This document shows, piece after piece, positions 38,609 through 47,800 of a DNA stretch of 64,000 bases. The notes under the pieces are model-generated. The model was not told the origin of the DNA. It saw only the letters and a list, made by a program, of their open reading frames with translations, and ran no database searches. Origin of the DNA: Nephrocerus scutellatus (lineage: Eukaryota > Arthropoda > Insecta > Diptera > Pipunculidae); the NCBI GenBank assembly GCA_947095585.1, contig OX352761.1, positions 60,504,832-60,568,831 of the forward strand. Direction: 5' to 3'. The number at the start of each line of letters is the position of its first letter. Positions within the stretch are counted from its first letter, which is position 1. The position numbers were made by a program, and so were the translations under genes.

Positions 38609-40075
38609 TTATTGTTCCATCGCTATAACTTGACCGAACGCGCTTCCATAGGCCCTTCCCGAGGCATCGGCAAAAGCATGAAGTTTAATCCCCTTTGCAA
38701 TTTTGTTATTAAAAATGTGCCTAGGGATCTTTATTTCCATTATGGCGGCCAGATCCTTCCGAAATGTCTCCCAAGTTGTGTGCAATTCCATTGGAAGTGC
38801 GGCATCCCAATCAAAACCTTCCTTCCATAATTGCTGTATAAAAATCTTCGCTGTAATCGTTATAGGGTTGGCGATGCCCAATGGATCAAAAATGTGAGCT
38901 ATTTCTGATAGTGTCGTTCGCTTGGTCGTCCGCTTATTAATTTGCAGGTTTGAATTAACTAACAGCACTTCTCGTTGCGGGTTCCAAAAAAGCCCCAATG
39001 TTTTTATTGTAGGTGATTCCTTATCTCGAAAATCTGCTTGATTCACTTGATCCTGAGCTGGAATATGTTTAAGAAGATGCGGTGTATTGCTGCACCATTT
39101 GCGTAGAGTAAATCCGGCTGATTTCAGAATCTTTACTAACTGCCCTTGCATTTCAAGGGCTTCGGATATGCTATAAGCACTGGACATGACATCACCCATG
39201 TAAAAATCGTTTGCCAATATTTTAGCTCCTAATGCGTTCTTATGTGCATTATCAATGGCCAATTGTTGCAGGCAATGTGTTGCTAGATAAGGGGCCGATG
39301 TTGTCCCGTACGTTACCGTATTCAGCTGGTAACATCTTAGTCTTTCGTCTGGTTTCTTCCGCCAAAATATCAGTTGGTATTTACGATAATCTTCATGAAT
39401 CATAACTTGTCGGTACATTTTTTCTATATCTGCAACGAACACAAACCGCGGTAACCGAAAAGGTAGTAGTATGGAGAAGATATCGTCTTGAATGGTGGGA
39501 CCGGCTAATAGAATATCATTTAATGAGAGATTTGTTGATGTTTTCATAGATGCATCGAACACAACTCTAAGCTTTGTCGTAGAGCTATCTGGTTTTAGCA
39601 CGCCATGATGCGGAAGGAAGTAGTGCGGTGGACTCATATTGTCAATAGAAATTTCTTCCATGTGTCCCAATCGAAGGTATTCTTCCATAAAATTTTCATA
39701 AAGAATTCTTTGCTGCTCATTTTTATTTAATCTCCTTTCTAAGGATAAAAATCTTCTTTTCGCGATCTGCTTTGAATCCCCTAATTCCAATGGATGACGC
39801 GCAAATGGCAGTCTTACTACAAATCTTCCATTCCATTGTTCACGAGAAACGGTTCTTTCGAAGTGTTTGGTGCATCTTTGGTCATCGGGAGTTAAGGTCG
39901 ATGTGTCTCCAGCTACTTCTTCCATTCGCCAGAACTTCTCTACTATGTTATTGAGTAATTCATCTTCCGGGCATACTCCACATGTTGTGATTATAGGAGC
40001 AAATCCAGGAATTCTTCCCGATACTATCCACCCAAGTACTGTGTTTTGCAAGATGGGCAAGTCGTCTGATAGTTT
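38609..40075 (-). pseudogene. BEL #1 reverse transcriptase with altered active site
   Basis: Continues the gag-pro frame after the TGA: ILQNTVLGWIVSG, then the Pao-type RT (YFLPHHGVLKPDSSTTKLRVVFDAS, NDILLAGPTIQDDIF, FVFVADIEKMYRQV, LNTVTYGTTSAPYLA). The catalytic YxDD motif reads YMGD, with glycine (codon at 39194-39196) in place of the first aspartate, which should abolish polymerase activity. The connection domain (TLGLFWNP, IFDPLGIANPITITAKIFIQQLW) and the start of RNase H (LHAFADASGRAYG) follow, then a stop at 38609. Apart from the changed active-site residue this segment is unbroken over nearly 490 codons. Confidence 0.9.
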
Positions 40076-42076
40076 TCAAGTAAGTAATTCGTGGTAAGAT
40101 TCGGCTCCTAACAATAAATCGATTGTGCCTGGTCGGTTAAAATCTGGATCTGCTAAGTGGATATTAGCTGGAATTTTCCATTTCGAAATATCCAGATGCT
40201 GGATAGGTTGTGGTGAAATTATGTCCCTTATGACAAATGCTTCGATTCTAGTGGTATAGGAACCTCTGTTTGATTGCATCGTTATGTTGACTCGGTAATT
40301 TGAATCTTGCTTTTTATGGCCTATGCCTTCGATGATTAGTGAGTCCGATTTAGTTGTCAGCTTAAGTGCACGTACTATTCTTTGAGTAATAATGTTCACT
40401 TGTGAACCGGAATCTAATAGTACTCGGCAGTCTATTGTGTGGTTATTATTACCAGTAATCTTGACCTTGGCTGTCCCTAGGAGCACAAATGGACGTTTCG
40501 GTTGATTAAGTAGTGCACTAATAGCGAGATTTGGCTCATTCGATGATGTGCGATCTGTTGAGGGGTCTCCTCTCTTGGCTACAATTGATTTCTTGGCTGG
40601 ACGACTGTTGTTTTGATCAATATGTAATAGTGTGTGATGTCTACCATTGCATTTGAAACAACTACTGGAACTGCAATTCGTTACAAAATGCGCCGATCGT
40701 AGACAATTTATGCATAAATCCCTTTGTTTTATGAGGTTAAATCGCCTTGACGGTGTAAGCTCCATGAACCTTGGACATTTGTGTATGGGATGGTTGCCCT
40801 TGCAATTTAAACAATTTGAATGGTGAGATGCAACTGCCGATAAAGTTTTGAGTCCTAACTTGTGCGATCGATTTTCATCTAGTTTGTCCTTAGTGCCAAG
40901 CGCCTCAAGTGATTGGAAACGATTTTCCAGGAACTCGAGAAATTTCGTAAATGACGGAAGTTTTCGTGGATGGATCAGCGATTGCTCATATAGCGTATGT
41001 GTATCCCTATCCAGCTTTTTTACAAAAATGTGTAGCAATAGGCCTTGCAATCCTAGCAGATATTCTTGAATTGAGTCATGCAGACTACGGATTGATATTG
41101 CATTCCCAAGTTGCGAATTCGGATGGGATAACAATTTTCCCAACCATGATAGACGTGGATTATCATAGCGATCGGTCAGGATCTTCCATGCTGCCATATA
41201 ATTAGCTCCTGATACGGAAAGATGTCGAATCAATTTTTCAGCTTCTCCCGTTACGCTAGATTTAAGGAACCATATTTTTTGTGCATCCGACATTTGTTGA
41301 TTGTGAATCATCTCTGTATATAAATCGGAGAACTGCTGCCATTTTAAATAGTTACCATCGAACTTAGGTAACTCAACCTTTGGCAACTTCATTGTAGTAT
41401 GATTAGAAACTGGTATTTCTTGAGATGTTTCAATACCTCCATAAAGTCCTTCCAGTGACGTGGTTACACGTTGTTGCATATTGTAATACTCTTCGATATC
41501 ATATTGACTTATTTCGTTCTCCAACCTTCGGTACATCAATGTCACGTCATTCCAGTTTTGTTCCAAAGTATTAATATGGATGCGATAGAACTGTTCCGAT
41601 TTATTTTTATCTATAGGTTTGTCTAAAGATTTTGTCACAATTCCAACCACCAAGTTATATCTTTGCCTAAGATTTATTTGGTTATTTGATTGAAGCATTG
41701 GCTGTCCACCTGCTGGCTCCTTAACCTCTTGAATGTTATCACTTTGCTCACGGATGTTATCACCTTGCATGTTAGGCTCCCTTGAAGCGTCAGTTAATTT
41801 TTGTTCCATATCAGCTCTATATGATTCAGTTAATTTGAAGATTTGTGAATAGTAATCGGTATTGAAATAGTCATTGTCCTTATCTCCAGCCCATTTCTCT
41901 CTGATCACGCTGTCGTTTTTGTCGAAGTCATCCCAAAGTTTGTTTAAAAGATCCAGGTGGGACCTTAAGTAGGCCGATGTCTTCCTCTCTGAAGAATCCT
42001 TTTTGTAGTTCCTCCATTGCTTAATAATGTGTTCTCCCAACTCTGCCTGTTGTTGGGTGTATGCATCAAGATCCAT
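40076..42076 (-). pseudogene. BEL #1 gag-protease region (666 codons open)
   Basis: Begins MDLDAYTQQQAELGE and stays open for 666 codons. Residues about 235-400 match the DUF1759 gag core of BEL/Pao (LPKVELPKFDGNYLKWQQF, then AEKLIRHLSVSGANYMAAW). Zinc-knuckle-like cysteines and histidines follow at about 418-480 (CLNCKGNHPIHKC, CINCLRSAHFVTNC, CFKCNGRHHTLLH). An aspartic protease with the catalytic DSGS motif sits at about residue 553 (codon near 40414). The frame ends at a TGA at 40076-40078, but the reading frame continues directly into pol, so this is a nonsense codon inside what is normally one gag-pro-pol polyprotein. Gag would form the particle and the protease would process it. This is the best-preserved part of the element and could still yield Gag. 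Confidence 0.88.
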
Positions 42077-42335
42077 GTCATAAAGTTATGGATGGATGCC
42101 GAAAATTCAATGAGTAATAGGTTTTGCCTTGTTGAATTGTGTTTGGCCCAATTCACGCCTTCGAAGCACTCAAATTTTACTGTAATTAATGAATTGATAA
42201 TTGATAAACTTATGTCTGAGCTGTGTTTAGGCCCAGTTCACGCACAAGTCGTATGCTAAAAAACCCAACGAAATGGGTGTGACGTCTGTCCCACACAATA
42301 GAGCCAACGAATATGGATATTACGAGTACGTGGAA

Positions 42336-42353
42336 GTCCTGTGACGGTCGCCA
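42336..42353 (-). other. BEL #1 primer-binding site (tRNA-Arg-like)
   Basis: On the minus strand TGGCGACCGTCACAGG starts two bases after the 5' LTR. From memory it closely resembles the tRNA-Arg 3'-end complement used by several insect LTR elements (one mismatch expected). The position is as required to prime minus-strand DNA synthesis. Confidence 0.7.
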
Positions 42354-42355
42354 AA

Positions 42356-42899
42356 TGTTTAGACCCAAGTTACTTTACTTGGATAGGATCTTAGGTACAT
42401 AAACCTAGATCTGATGGAGGTATGATACACTTAGTTCAAACCAAGTGTATCCAACGAATCCTAAAACGTCAAGTAAAAGAGTTCTAGTTTGGTAGGTAGA
42501 TTAATAACGACTTCGTTTATTCATTAAAATTTGACTCACTTACACTTACAATACAAATACGAATACAATAGAAATAACATACAAATAACATAAACTACTT
42601 CGTTGCATATTCCGCTAAGCAGAAAACAGAACAGAAATTGCAGCGATAACAAAAGTATGTTCCCAACATACTCCATTTACCAAAGGTAGAGATAAAGTAT
42701 GTTCGCAACATGCTTTCGTTACAAAAATGTGAACTTCTCTCATGGTGCTAACGACAGCCGAAATGCAATGCTGGCAAAATCGGCAATGTGGGAAATTCAT
42801 TCTTCTCACGATAGGAGAAAATGCAATGTAAGCATAATTTGGCATTATGCTGCGATTGTCGTCTGCCGGATATGAGCAACCCTGAACGAGAGTTCAACA
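42356..42899 (-). repeat. BEL #1 5' LTR
   Basis: 544 bp, reading TGTTGAACTC...GTCTAAACA on the minus strand. It is followed inside by the primer-binding site. It is 11 bp shorter than the other LTR because of a deletion or replacement near 42534-42545. A 76-codon open frame inside both LTRs is simply LTR sequence. Confidence 0.95.
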
Positions 42900-42947
42900 A
42901 TTGCACTGACAAGAACCTACTGGGTATAATAATACAAAATCAATCAA

Positions 42948-43284
42948 TAATCTTTAATATACGGTTTATTTCCCATTGTTTAATGACTCTTATATATATC
43001 ATTCAATACAATACGGTACTTTTCCACATATACACTTTTGTATATCAGGATAATATGATGACAACACTTTCTATAAAAATATGGAAGTGATATGGCCTTA
43101 GGTTAAAGAATAATCTTTAATATACGGTTTATTTCCCTTTGTTTATAGAATAATGACTTTTATATTTATATATCATTCAATACAATACGGTACTTTTCCA
43201 CATATACACTTTTGTATATCAGGATAATATGATGACAACACTTTCTATAAAAATATGGAAGTGATATGGCCTTAGGTTAAAGAA
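42948..43284. repeat. Tandem duplication of about 163-174 bp
   Basis: TAATCTTTAATATACGG starts at 42948 and again at 43111. Both copies proceed through CATTCAATACAATACGG, CATATACACTTTTGTATATC, GATGACAACACTTTC to GGCCTTAGGTTAAAGAAT. Copy 2 is longer because of two small insertions (TTATAGAA-type and an extra TTATAT). It lies just outside the BEL #1 target duplication and is noncoding. Confidence 0.92.
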
Positions 43285-44050
43285 TTTACATGAAAGCTTT
43301 TAACCATTATAAGTTAGTTTTTTATATTTTATAATACTAACGAAAACAGCTATCTTCGGACGTACCGATCAAATCAAACATTCCTTCTTTAGGCGCTCAA
43401 AAATTTTGAATGTGTATGATATTCAGTCATTTAAGATACATGTGATTATGGCTTGGCAAAGTTTATATTAAAATTACCGTGCAATATAATAAGTACTTTA
43501 CCCCAATTGTTTTTGGCCAATAAAGTTGCAATCTCTGAAATATACTCGTATGCCGTCTAAACGTCACTATAGACCATGTGAGCCCGTAAACCAAAACCGT
43601 CTCTTGAGAAAGCCCAACTGTTCTGCTAGATCACAGATAAATCATTAAAAAGTACGAAAATTAGATGTTTTGGTAATTAACTATGAACAAATTCCATATT
43701 AAATTTTTCTGTTTTTTCTATCGGTGCTCTGCTCTGTTCGTTCTATTAACAATGCATAAAATGATACACTGCTGTCGTGTTACAGAAAAAAATAAATAAA
43801 CAGTGCATTATCAGTAAATGTTTGTAACCGTTGTCACGCTCAAAACCCTCGCGGCCGTGTAGACGACACAGCCTACCCTGCTCTTTTATTTGAAGTTTTT
43901 GAATTTATAATTTACTGTTTATTTATTTTCTTTGCATTTATTAACGAAAAAAAAATTTTGTATATGGGTTAAGAAAATAATTTGTTAAATGAATTTAAAA
44001 CTGGAAGGTATTATACCTTCGCTGGTCTACTTTCCAAATGTTTGACAACA
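43285..44050. other. AT-rich noncoding stretch with repeat copy D
   Basis: No gene seen. Dispersed-repeat copy D is at 43714-43790. A short near-palindrome GAAGGTATTATACCTTC occurs at about 44006-44022. Confidence 0.6.
43714..43790 (+). repeat. Dispersed repeat, copy D
   Basis: GGTGCTCTGCTCTGTTCG, TTCTATTAACAATGCATAAA and CTGCTGTCGTGTTACAG match copies A-C, on the same strand. Confidence 0.8.
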
Positions 44051-44052
44051 TC

Positions 44053-44235
44053 TTAAATGAGTTTTCGCCTGAAATGCTGTAAGCCCAGGTAGATTAGTCC
44101 AACGAGTATGGCAGTCACGAACATTAGACCTAAAATTATTGCAGTGTGGTCTGGTTGGGATTGAGTCAGGTTGGGTGCGCTCAGTAGCTGTGGTCCGGTA
44201 CTTAAGACTTCTGTTTTGCTTTCCTTGTTTCCCAT
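44053..44235 (-). CDS. Small MGN-type single-span membrane protein, unknown function
   Basis: A 60-codon ORF with a good start context (AGAATGG). The protein starts MGNKESKTEVL, so glycine 2 followed by a small polar and basic stretch could be N-myristoylated (inference). Residues 31-52 are a strongly hydrophobic helix (AIILGLMFVTAILVGLIYLG), followed by a short basic tail HFRRKLI. That predicts a membrane-anchored peptide. It overlaps the end of an upstream basic ORF (stop 44202) by about 34 bases in another frame and lies downstream of a TATA box and a repeat array, as though it belonged to a retroelement leader. I do not recognise the family. It could be an accessory ORF of the neighbouring LTR element, or chance. 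Confidence 0.45.
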   Translation of the reverse strand: MGNKESKTEVLSTGPQLLSAPNLTQSQPDHTAIILGLMFVTAILVGLIYLGLQHFRRKLI

Positions 44236-44570
44236 TCTGAATGTTGGTTAGCGACCTTGGCGAATAGTTTTTGGAAATGGGCCTCTTCCTGACGCTTCTT
44301 GGTTTTTTTTTGGCTCCCCGATCTTCTCGCAGCGTCTTCCGAATTGTCTTTATTTGGTTTATTTTTTCGGTCGTCGGAGTTGGCACCCGGGATGTTGGCT
44401 ATGCGATGCAGCTCTCGAAGTGGTTGTCTTAATTTTACCGCTTTTCCTCCTCTCTTCTGCATAGGTGCGATGGGTGGTATTGTTGTCAGTTCCGCTTCTT
44501 TTCGTCGCAACTGGCGGCTCTGGTATTCCGCGATTGTTAGACGCCTTGGACCCTCTTCTCTGTAAGCGTC
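44202..44570 (-). CDS. Basic hypothetical ORF upstream of the MGN ORF
   Basis: Open from about 44570 to the TAA at 44202. The first ATG is only at 44462, so the frame may be partial or spliced from upstream. The peptide has EGPRRLTIAEYQSRQLRRKEAELT, then a K/R- and Q-rich stretch with KKTKKRQEEAHFQKLFAKVANQHSEW. It is strongly basic with a predicted helical end, as in small nucleic-acid-binding proteins. A competing frame begins with ATG at 44577 (MLRRLQRRGSK...) over the same DNA. I do not recognise either. It is downstream of the 73-bp repeat array and overlaps the membrane ORF. Confidence 0.35.
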   Translation of the reverse strand, partial: DAYREEGPRRLTIAEYQSRQLRRKEAELTTIPPIAPMQKRGGKAVKLRQPLRELHRIANIPGANSDDRKNKPNKDNSEDAARRSGSQKKTKKRQEEAHFQKLFAKVANQHSEWETRKAKQKS

Positions 44571-45010
44571 TCAGCATTTAGCTTCAGCGGTAATGGCAAG
44601 GTAAGTACTCTTCAACCATTAATTTGAGGACTTGGTGAACGTCGCAGCGTTTAGCCTCAGCGGTAATGGCAAGATAAGTACTCTTCAACCATTAATGTCA
44701 GGACTCTGTTACCGTCACCGTTTAGCTTCTGGGGTAATGGCAAGGTAAGTACACTTCAACCATTAATTTGGGGACTCAGTTAGCGTCGCAGCGTTTAGCT
44801 TCTGCGGTAATGGCAAGGTGAGTACTCTTCAACCTTATGTGGTAATGGCAAGGTAAGTACTCTTCAAGCATTAATTTGAGGACTCAGTTAGCGTTGCAGC
44901 GTTTAGCTTCAGCGGTAATGGCAAGGTAAGTACTCTTCAACCATTAATTTGAGGACTCAGTAAGCGTCGCAGCGTTAATCTTCTGCGGTAATGGCAAGGT
45001 AACCCATTAA
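44565..45010. repeat. 73-bp tandem repeat array
   Basis: About six and a half copies of a 71-73 bp unit. GGTAATGGCAAGG occurs at 44589, 44662, 44733, 44806, 44841 (a half unit), 44913 and 44986. Each unit reads GCGTTTAGCTTC, GCGGTAATGGCAAGGTAAG, TACTCTTCAACCATTAATTTG, AGGACTCAGT. TAATGG and CCATTA in each unit can pair. On the plus strand each copy has a splice-donor-like AAGGTAAGT. The array lies between a minus-strand TATA box and two small minus-strand ORFs, so it would be in a transcribed leader. Confidence 0.92.
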
Positions 45011-45038
45011 GTTAAGAGATCCAGAAGGAACTAAGGAA

Positions 45039-45076
45039 AACTGCCCTTTCTGTCGAGCCGCGTGCTCCTTTTATAC
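45039..45076 (-). promoter_or_regulatory. Putative core promoter: TATA box plus initiator
   Basis: On the minus strand GTATAAAAGGAGC has its TATA at 45075-45068, and GCAGTT (initiator-like) is centred near 45042, about 33 bases downstream. The arrangement fits transcription toward lower coordinates, through the 73-bp array. It probably belongs to the LTR of a retroelement. Confidence 0.5.
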
Positions 45077-45079
45077 TTT

Positions 45080-45776
45080 TTTCCGTTGCTATAAGCTGTT
45101 GGGAAACCGTTGTTACTATGCAGCGTGGTTTTCCGTTAGTTTGTCGTTATCCTTGTGTTTTGTTGTGATCTTCTTCGATTTTCCCACTACAGTATGATGC
45201 ATATTGCCATATATTGACTTATTTTTGAATACATGTTTCACATTTTGTACTATACATGCCTTTCTTTTGAAATATGCGTGTTGTTGGGGCAACGAATGTT
45301 GCTTTTGTTGCAAGAAAAAAGATAAGTACGCAATTGTGAATTTGCCTTTCTTCAGGTGATTATTATAACAGTGAACAATCAGAAGAATTTTCCGATTTCA
45401 CTATTTTCTTGTGTAATTTCTTTCTAGAGGCTTGAAATTCCTGTGCACTATTTCCGTTTTCACAAATCGGCTGTTTACTTGTAACAACGATGGGTTTTCA
45501 TATTTTGCACAAATTAAACTCACAATAAAACAAATCTTAGGAGCCGATTGTTTATAGTTGCATAAATTTATATTACTGTGTTTCACCAAACATTTGATAT
45601 TTTTAATTGCAAGTGAATTTTGCTTTTCCTTGCCGTGTCGCTAGTCTCGTGGTCAAAAAAAAGAAGGAGACTGAAGAGTGTGTTGCATTTTGCGATGTAC
45701 CTGAAGTTGTTGCTGCTGAGTGGTGAACTGAACTTCATTTTTCGAACTGAGGTTCGATCGATGAGTGAACTGAACA
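45080..45776 (-). other. Putative BEL #2 LTR (U3 portion)
   Basis: Starts TGTTCAGTTCACTC on the minus strand at 45776, immediately after a purine tract AATGGAGGCGGAA (plus 45777-45790), as in BEL elements. It continues AT-rich to a TATA box at 45075. No second LTR copy is in the window, so the downstream end is undefined. The weak open frames here are not genes. Confidence 0.55.
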
Positions 45777-45790
45777 TTCCGCCTCCATTG
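45777..45790 (-). other. BEL #2 polypurine tract
   Basis: CAATGGAGGCGGAA on the minus strand directly before the TG of the putative LTR. It has the same layout as the tract of BEL #1. Confidence 0.6.
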
Positions 45791-45925
45791 AACTACGTTC
45801 AACATTACGATTGTTGCCTGGTTTGATGGAGCGAAGCGGCATCCGAGGGCGGTTCCAATCGGTCTACATCCGATACGTAATCAGCTACTGGTAGTATGCA
45901 GAGGTTGCTTATTGGTCGCTTCATC

Positions 45926-47180
45926 TCACCAATTTTTTTCTTCACTGTAACAACTCTGATGAGCCCGTCTCCTCCAGGATGAGTTTTGATTTGGTGGGGA
46001 GTTGTTGTCCTTGATGACGACTACGTCGTCGACTCTTGCTGGCGCTTCCTTTAAATGCCATTTGTGTCGCTCTTGGAGCGATGTTAGATACTCGATTTTC
46101 CATCTGCGCCAGAACTGTTGCTGGATTTGCTGCACCATTTGCCACCGCGTTAGATGCGACTATTTTAGATGTGTTATGTCCGCTTCTGGTATCTTGGTGC
46201 AGCATGACCGATCAGGAAGTGTGATGGAGTCAGAATGTCGATGTCATGTGACTGGAGCAAACACAGCGAACGGGAGTTTAAGATGGCTTCAATTTCTGCC
46301 AAAAGTGTGTACATTTCTTTTACTATCAATATTGATTTCCCGATCACCCGCTTCAGATGGAATTTTGTGGTTTTGATGCCTGCTTCCCAAATACCGCCGA
46401 AATGTGTAACGCTGGGATGATTGAAGTGACACGTTATGCGTTGAATATTCAGATATGGAGTTTGAGCCCTTGATCATTTTGTTGAATTGTGATCGCAAAT
46501 GATTGTCAGATCCGATGAAGTTTGTGCCGTTGTCGCTGTAAATTTCCTTGCATACTCCTCGACGTGCGATAAATCTCTTGAGACTGTCAATGAACGCGTC
46601 ATTTGTCAGATCAATGGCATATGTACGCCTTGTATGTCTTTTGCCCTCGTCCTTTGGCCAAGTGAATCAGGAGTGGTCCAGCATAGTCTATGCCCGTGGC
46701 TAGGAATGGTCGGACGAGTTCGACTTAACAGCGTGGCAGATTGCCCATTAATTGGGTTTGAAATTGCGCTCTTAACCGTGAGCAGGGGACACACTTTCTA
46801 ATGACCTACTTGACCTTGCTCTTTCCTCCAGGTATCCATACCTGCTGTCTTGCTATGGCTAATGACCGAGAGGCTCCTGCATGCTTGTTATCCGTGTGGA
46901 CTTCTTTGAGAAGCATTGAGGCTACTTTGGACTTCGGATGAAGAATGATTGGATGCTTGGTCGAGTATGCTGCATGGCTGTTTTCCAGCCTTCCCCCTAC
47001 ACGGATGATCCCAGCCTCGTCGATGAAGGGATGTAGAGTTTTGATGCTGCTGGCCTTGCCAATATCCTGGTTGGATTTCAATGACATTATTTCATTTTGG
47101 TAGTATTTGAGTTGTTCATGTTTGTGGATTGCATGAGCTGCATTGAACATTTCTTCTCTGCGTAAGTAAATTCCAGTCAC
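45926..47180 (-). pseudogene. BEL #2 integrase, decayed
   Basis: The zinc-binding N-terminus (FIDEAGIIRVGGRLENSHAAYSTKHPIIL, EVHTDNKHAGASRSLAIARQQVWIP) is open to 46806. The catalytic core follows with several frameshifts and stops, recognisable in pieces. The C-terminal DUF5641 domain (QQFWRRWKIEYLTSLQERHKWHLKEAPARVDDVVVIKDNNSPP) is clear at 45926-46138. All parts are present but not in one frame. Confidence 0.83.
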
Positions 47181-47269
47181 TCTTGCCTGCCCCTTGATGT
47201 TGGATATAAAGCGTATCAGGTATGCTTAAACTCTCTGAAGTTTCCTGTGGGATGAATACTTTTCGATCA

Positions 47270-47800
47270 TGTCATCGAACCATGAGTTTTGGACTGTACT
47301 CGTAAATGAGAACAGCTGGTTCAATGAGCCCATAATTGCTTTGTTGACAGGGCCAGTTGTCTGCTGATTGGACTAACCAGTGAGGCCCCTTCCACCACAG
47401 CTTGTTAGCTGCAAGGTTCGTTGGTGATAAACCACGCGAGGCACAGTTTGAATTGTCAGATGATGACACGTGTTTCCAATGTTGACGAGGCCATGGTTCT
47501 TGCTGTGCGGCTGCCAACGAAGGTGCTCCAGCGTCTGGGATGACTTGAGAGCCAATCCAAGACAATTTTCGAGTCTGTCCAACAGTGGACCTCTGAGATT
47601 TTGGTTTGTGTCTCCATTTTGACAAGGTTTAACAGGTTGGTTAACAGAACAGCTCCGCACAGTTTGATTGGTGCAACCTTAGTTTGTGTCGAGATTAATC
47701 TAGACAATATTTGTCCTGGTGTCGACTCAATTCGAAAGAATACGACGGCTGCGTAAGCATGCTGGCGTGCATCACAATATCCGTGCATTTGTATCTTGGA
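47270..47800 (-). pseudogene. BEL #2 RNase H fragments
   Basis: Three short overlapping frames carry HGYCDARQHAYAAVVFFR, then EVHCWTDSKIVLDWLSSHPRRWSTFVGSR, then ASRGLSPTNLAANKLWWKGPHWL. These are the conserved RNase H and tether motifs in order; the frame changes at least twice between them. Confidence 0.8.

Larger units (their letters stand above)
34904..42904 (-). mobile_element. BEL/Pao LTR retrotransposon with env-like region (BEL #1)
   Basis: The element proper spans 34909-42899 on the minus strand and is bracketed by a 5-bp target duplication ATTGC (34904-34908 and 42900-42904). Its 5' LTR is 42356-42899 and its 3' LTR is 34909-35463; both begin TG and end CA. Internal order is primer site, gag-protease, reverse transcriptase, RNase H, integrase, env-like, polypurine tract. 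Motifs (DUF1759-type gag, DSGS protease, Pao-type RT) place it in BEL/Pao. The LTRs differ by five substitutions and one indel region, so insertion was recent, yet the internal part has stops, frameshifts, a deletion joining integrase to env, a 143-bp tandem duplication and an altered RT active site. Confidence 0.95.

Noticed and set aside
35179..42845. A 76-codon minus-strand ORF found twice (35179-35409 and 42615-42845)
   Set aside because: Both copies lie inside the two LTRs of one element, so their identity reflects LTR duplication at insertion and not selection on a protein.
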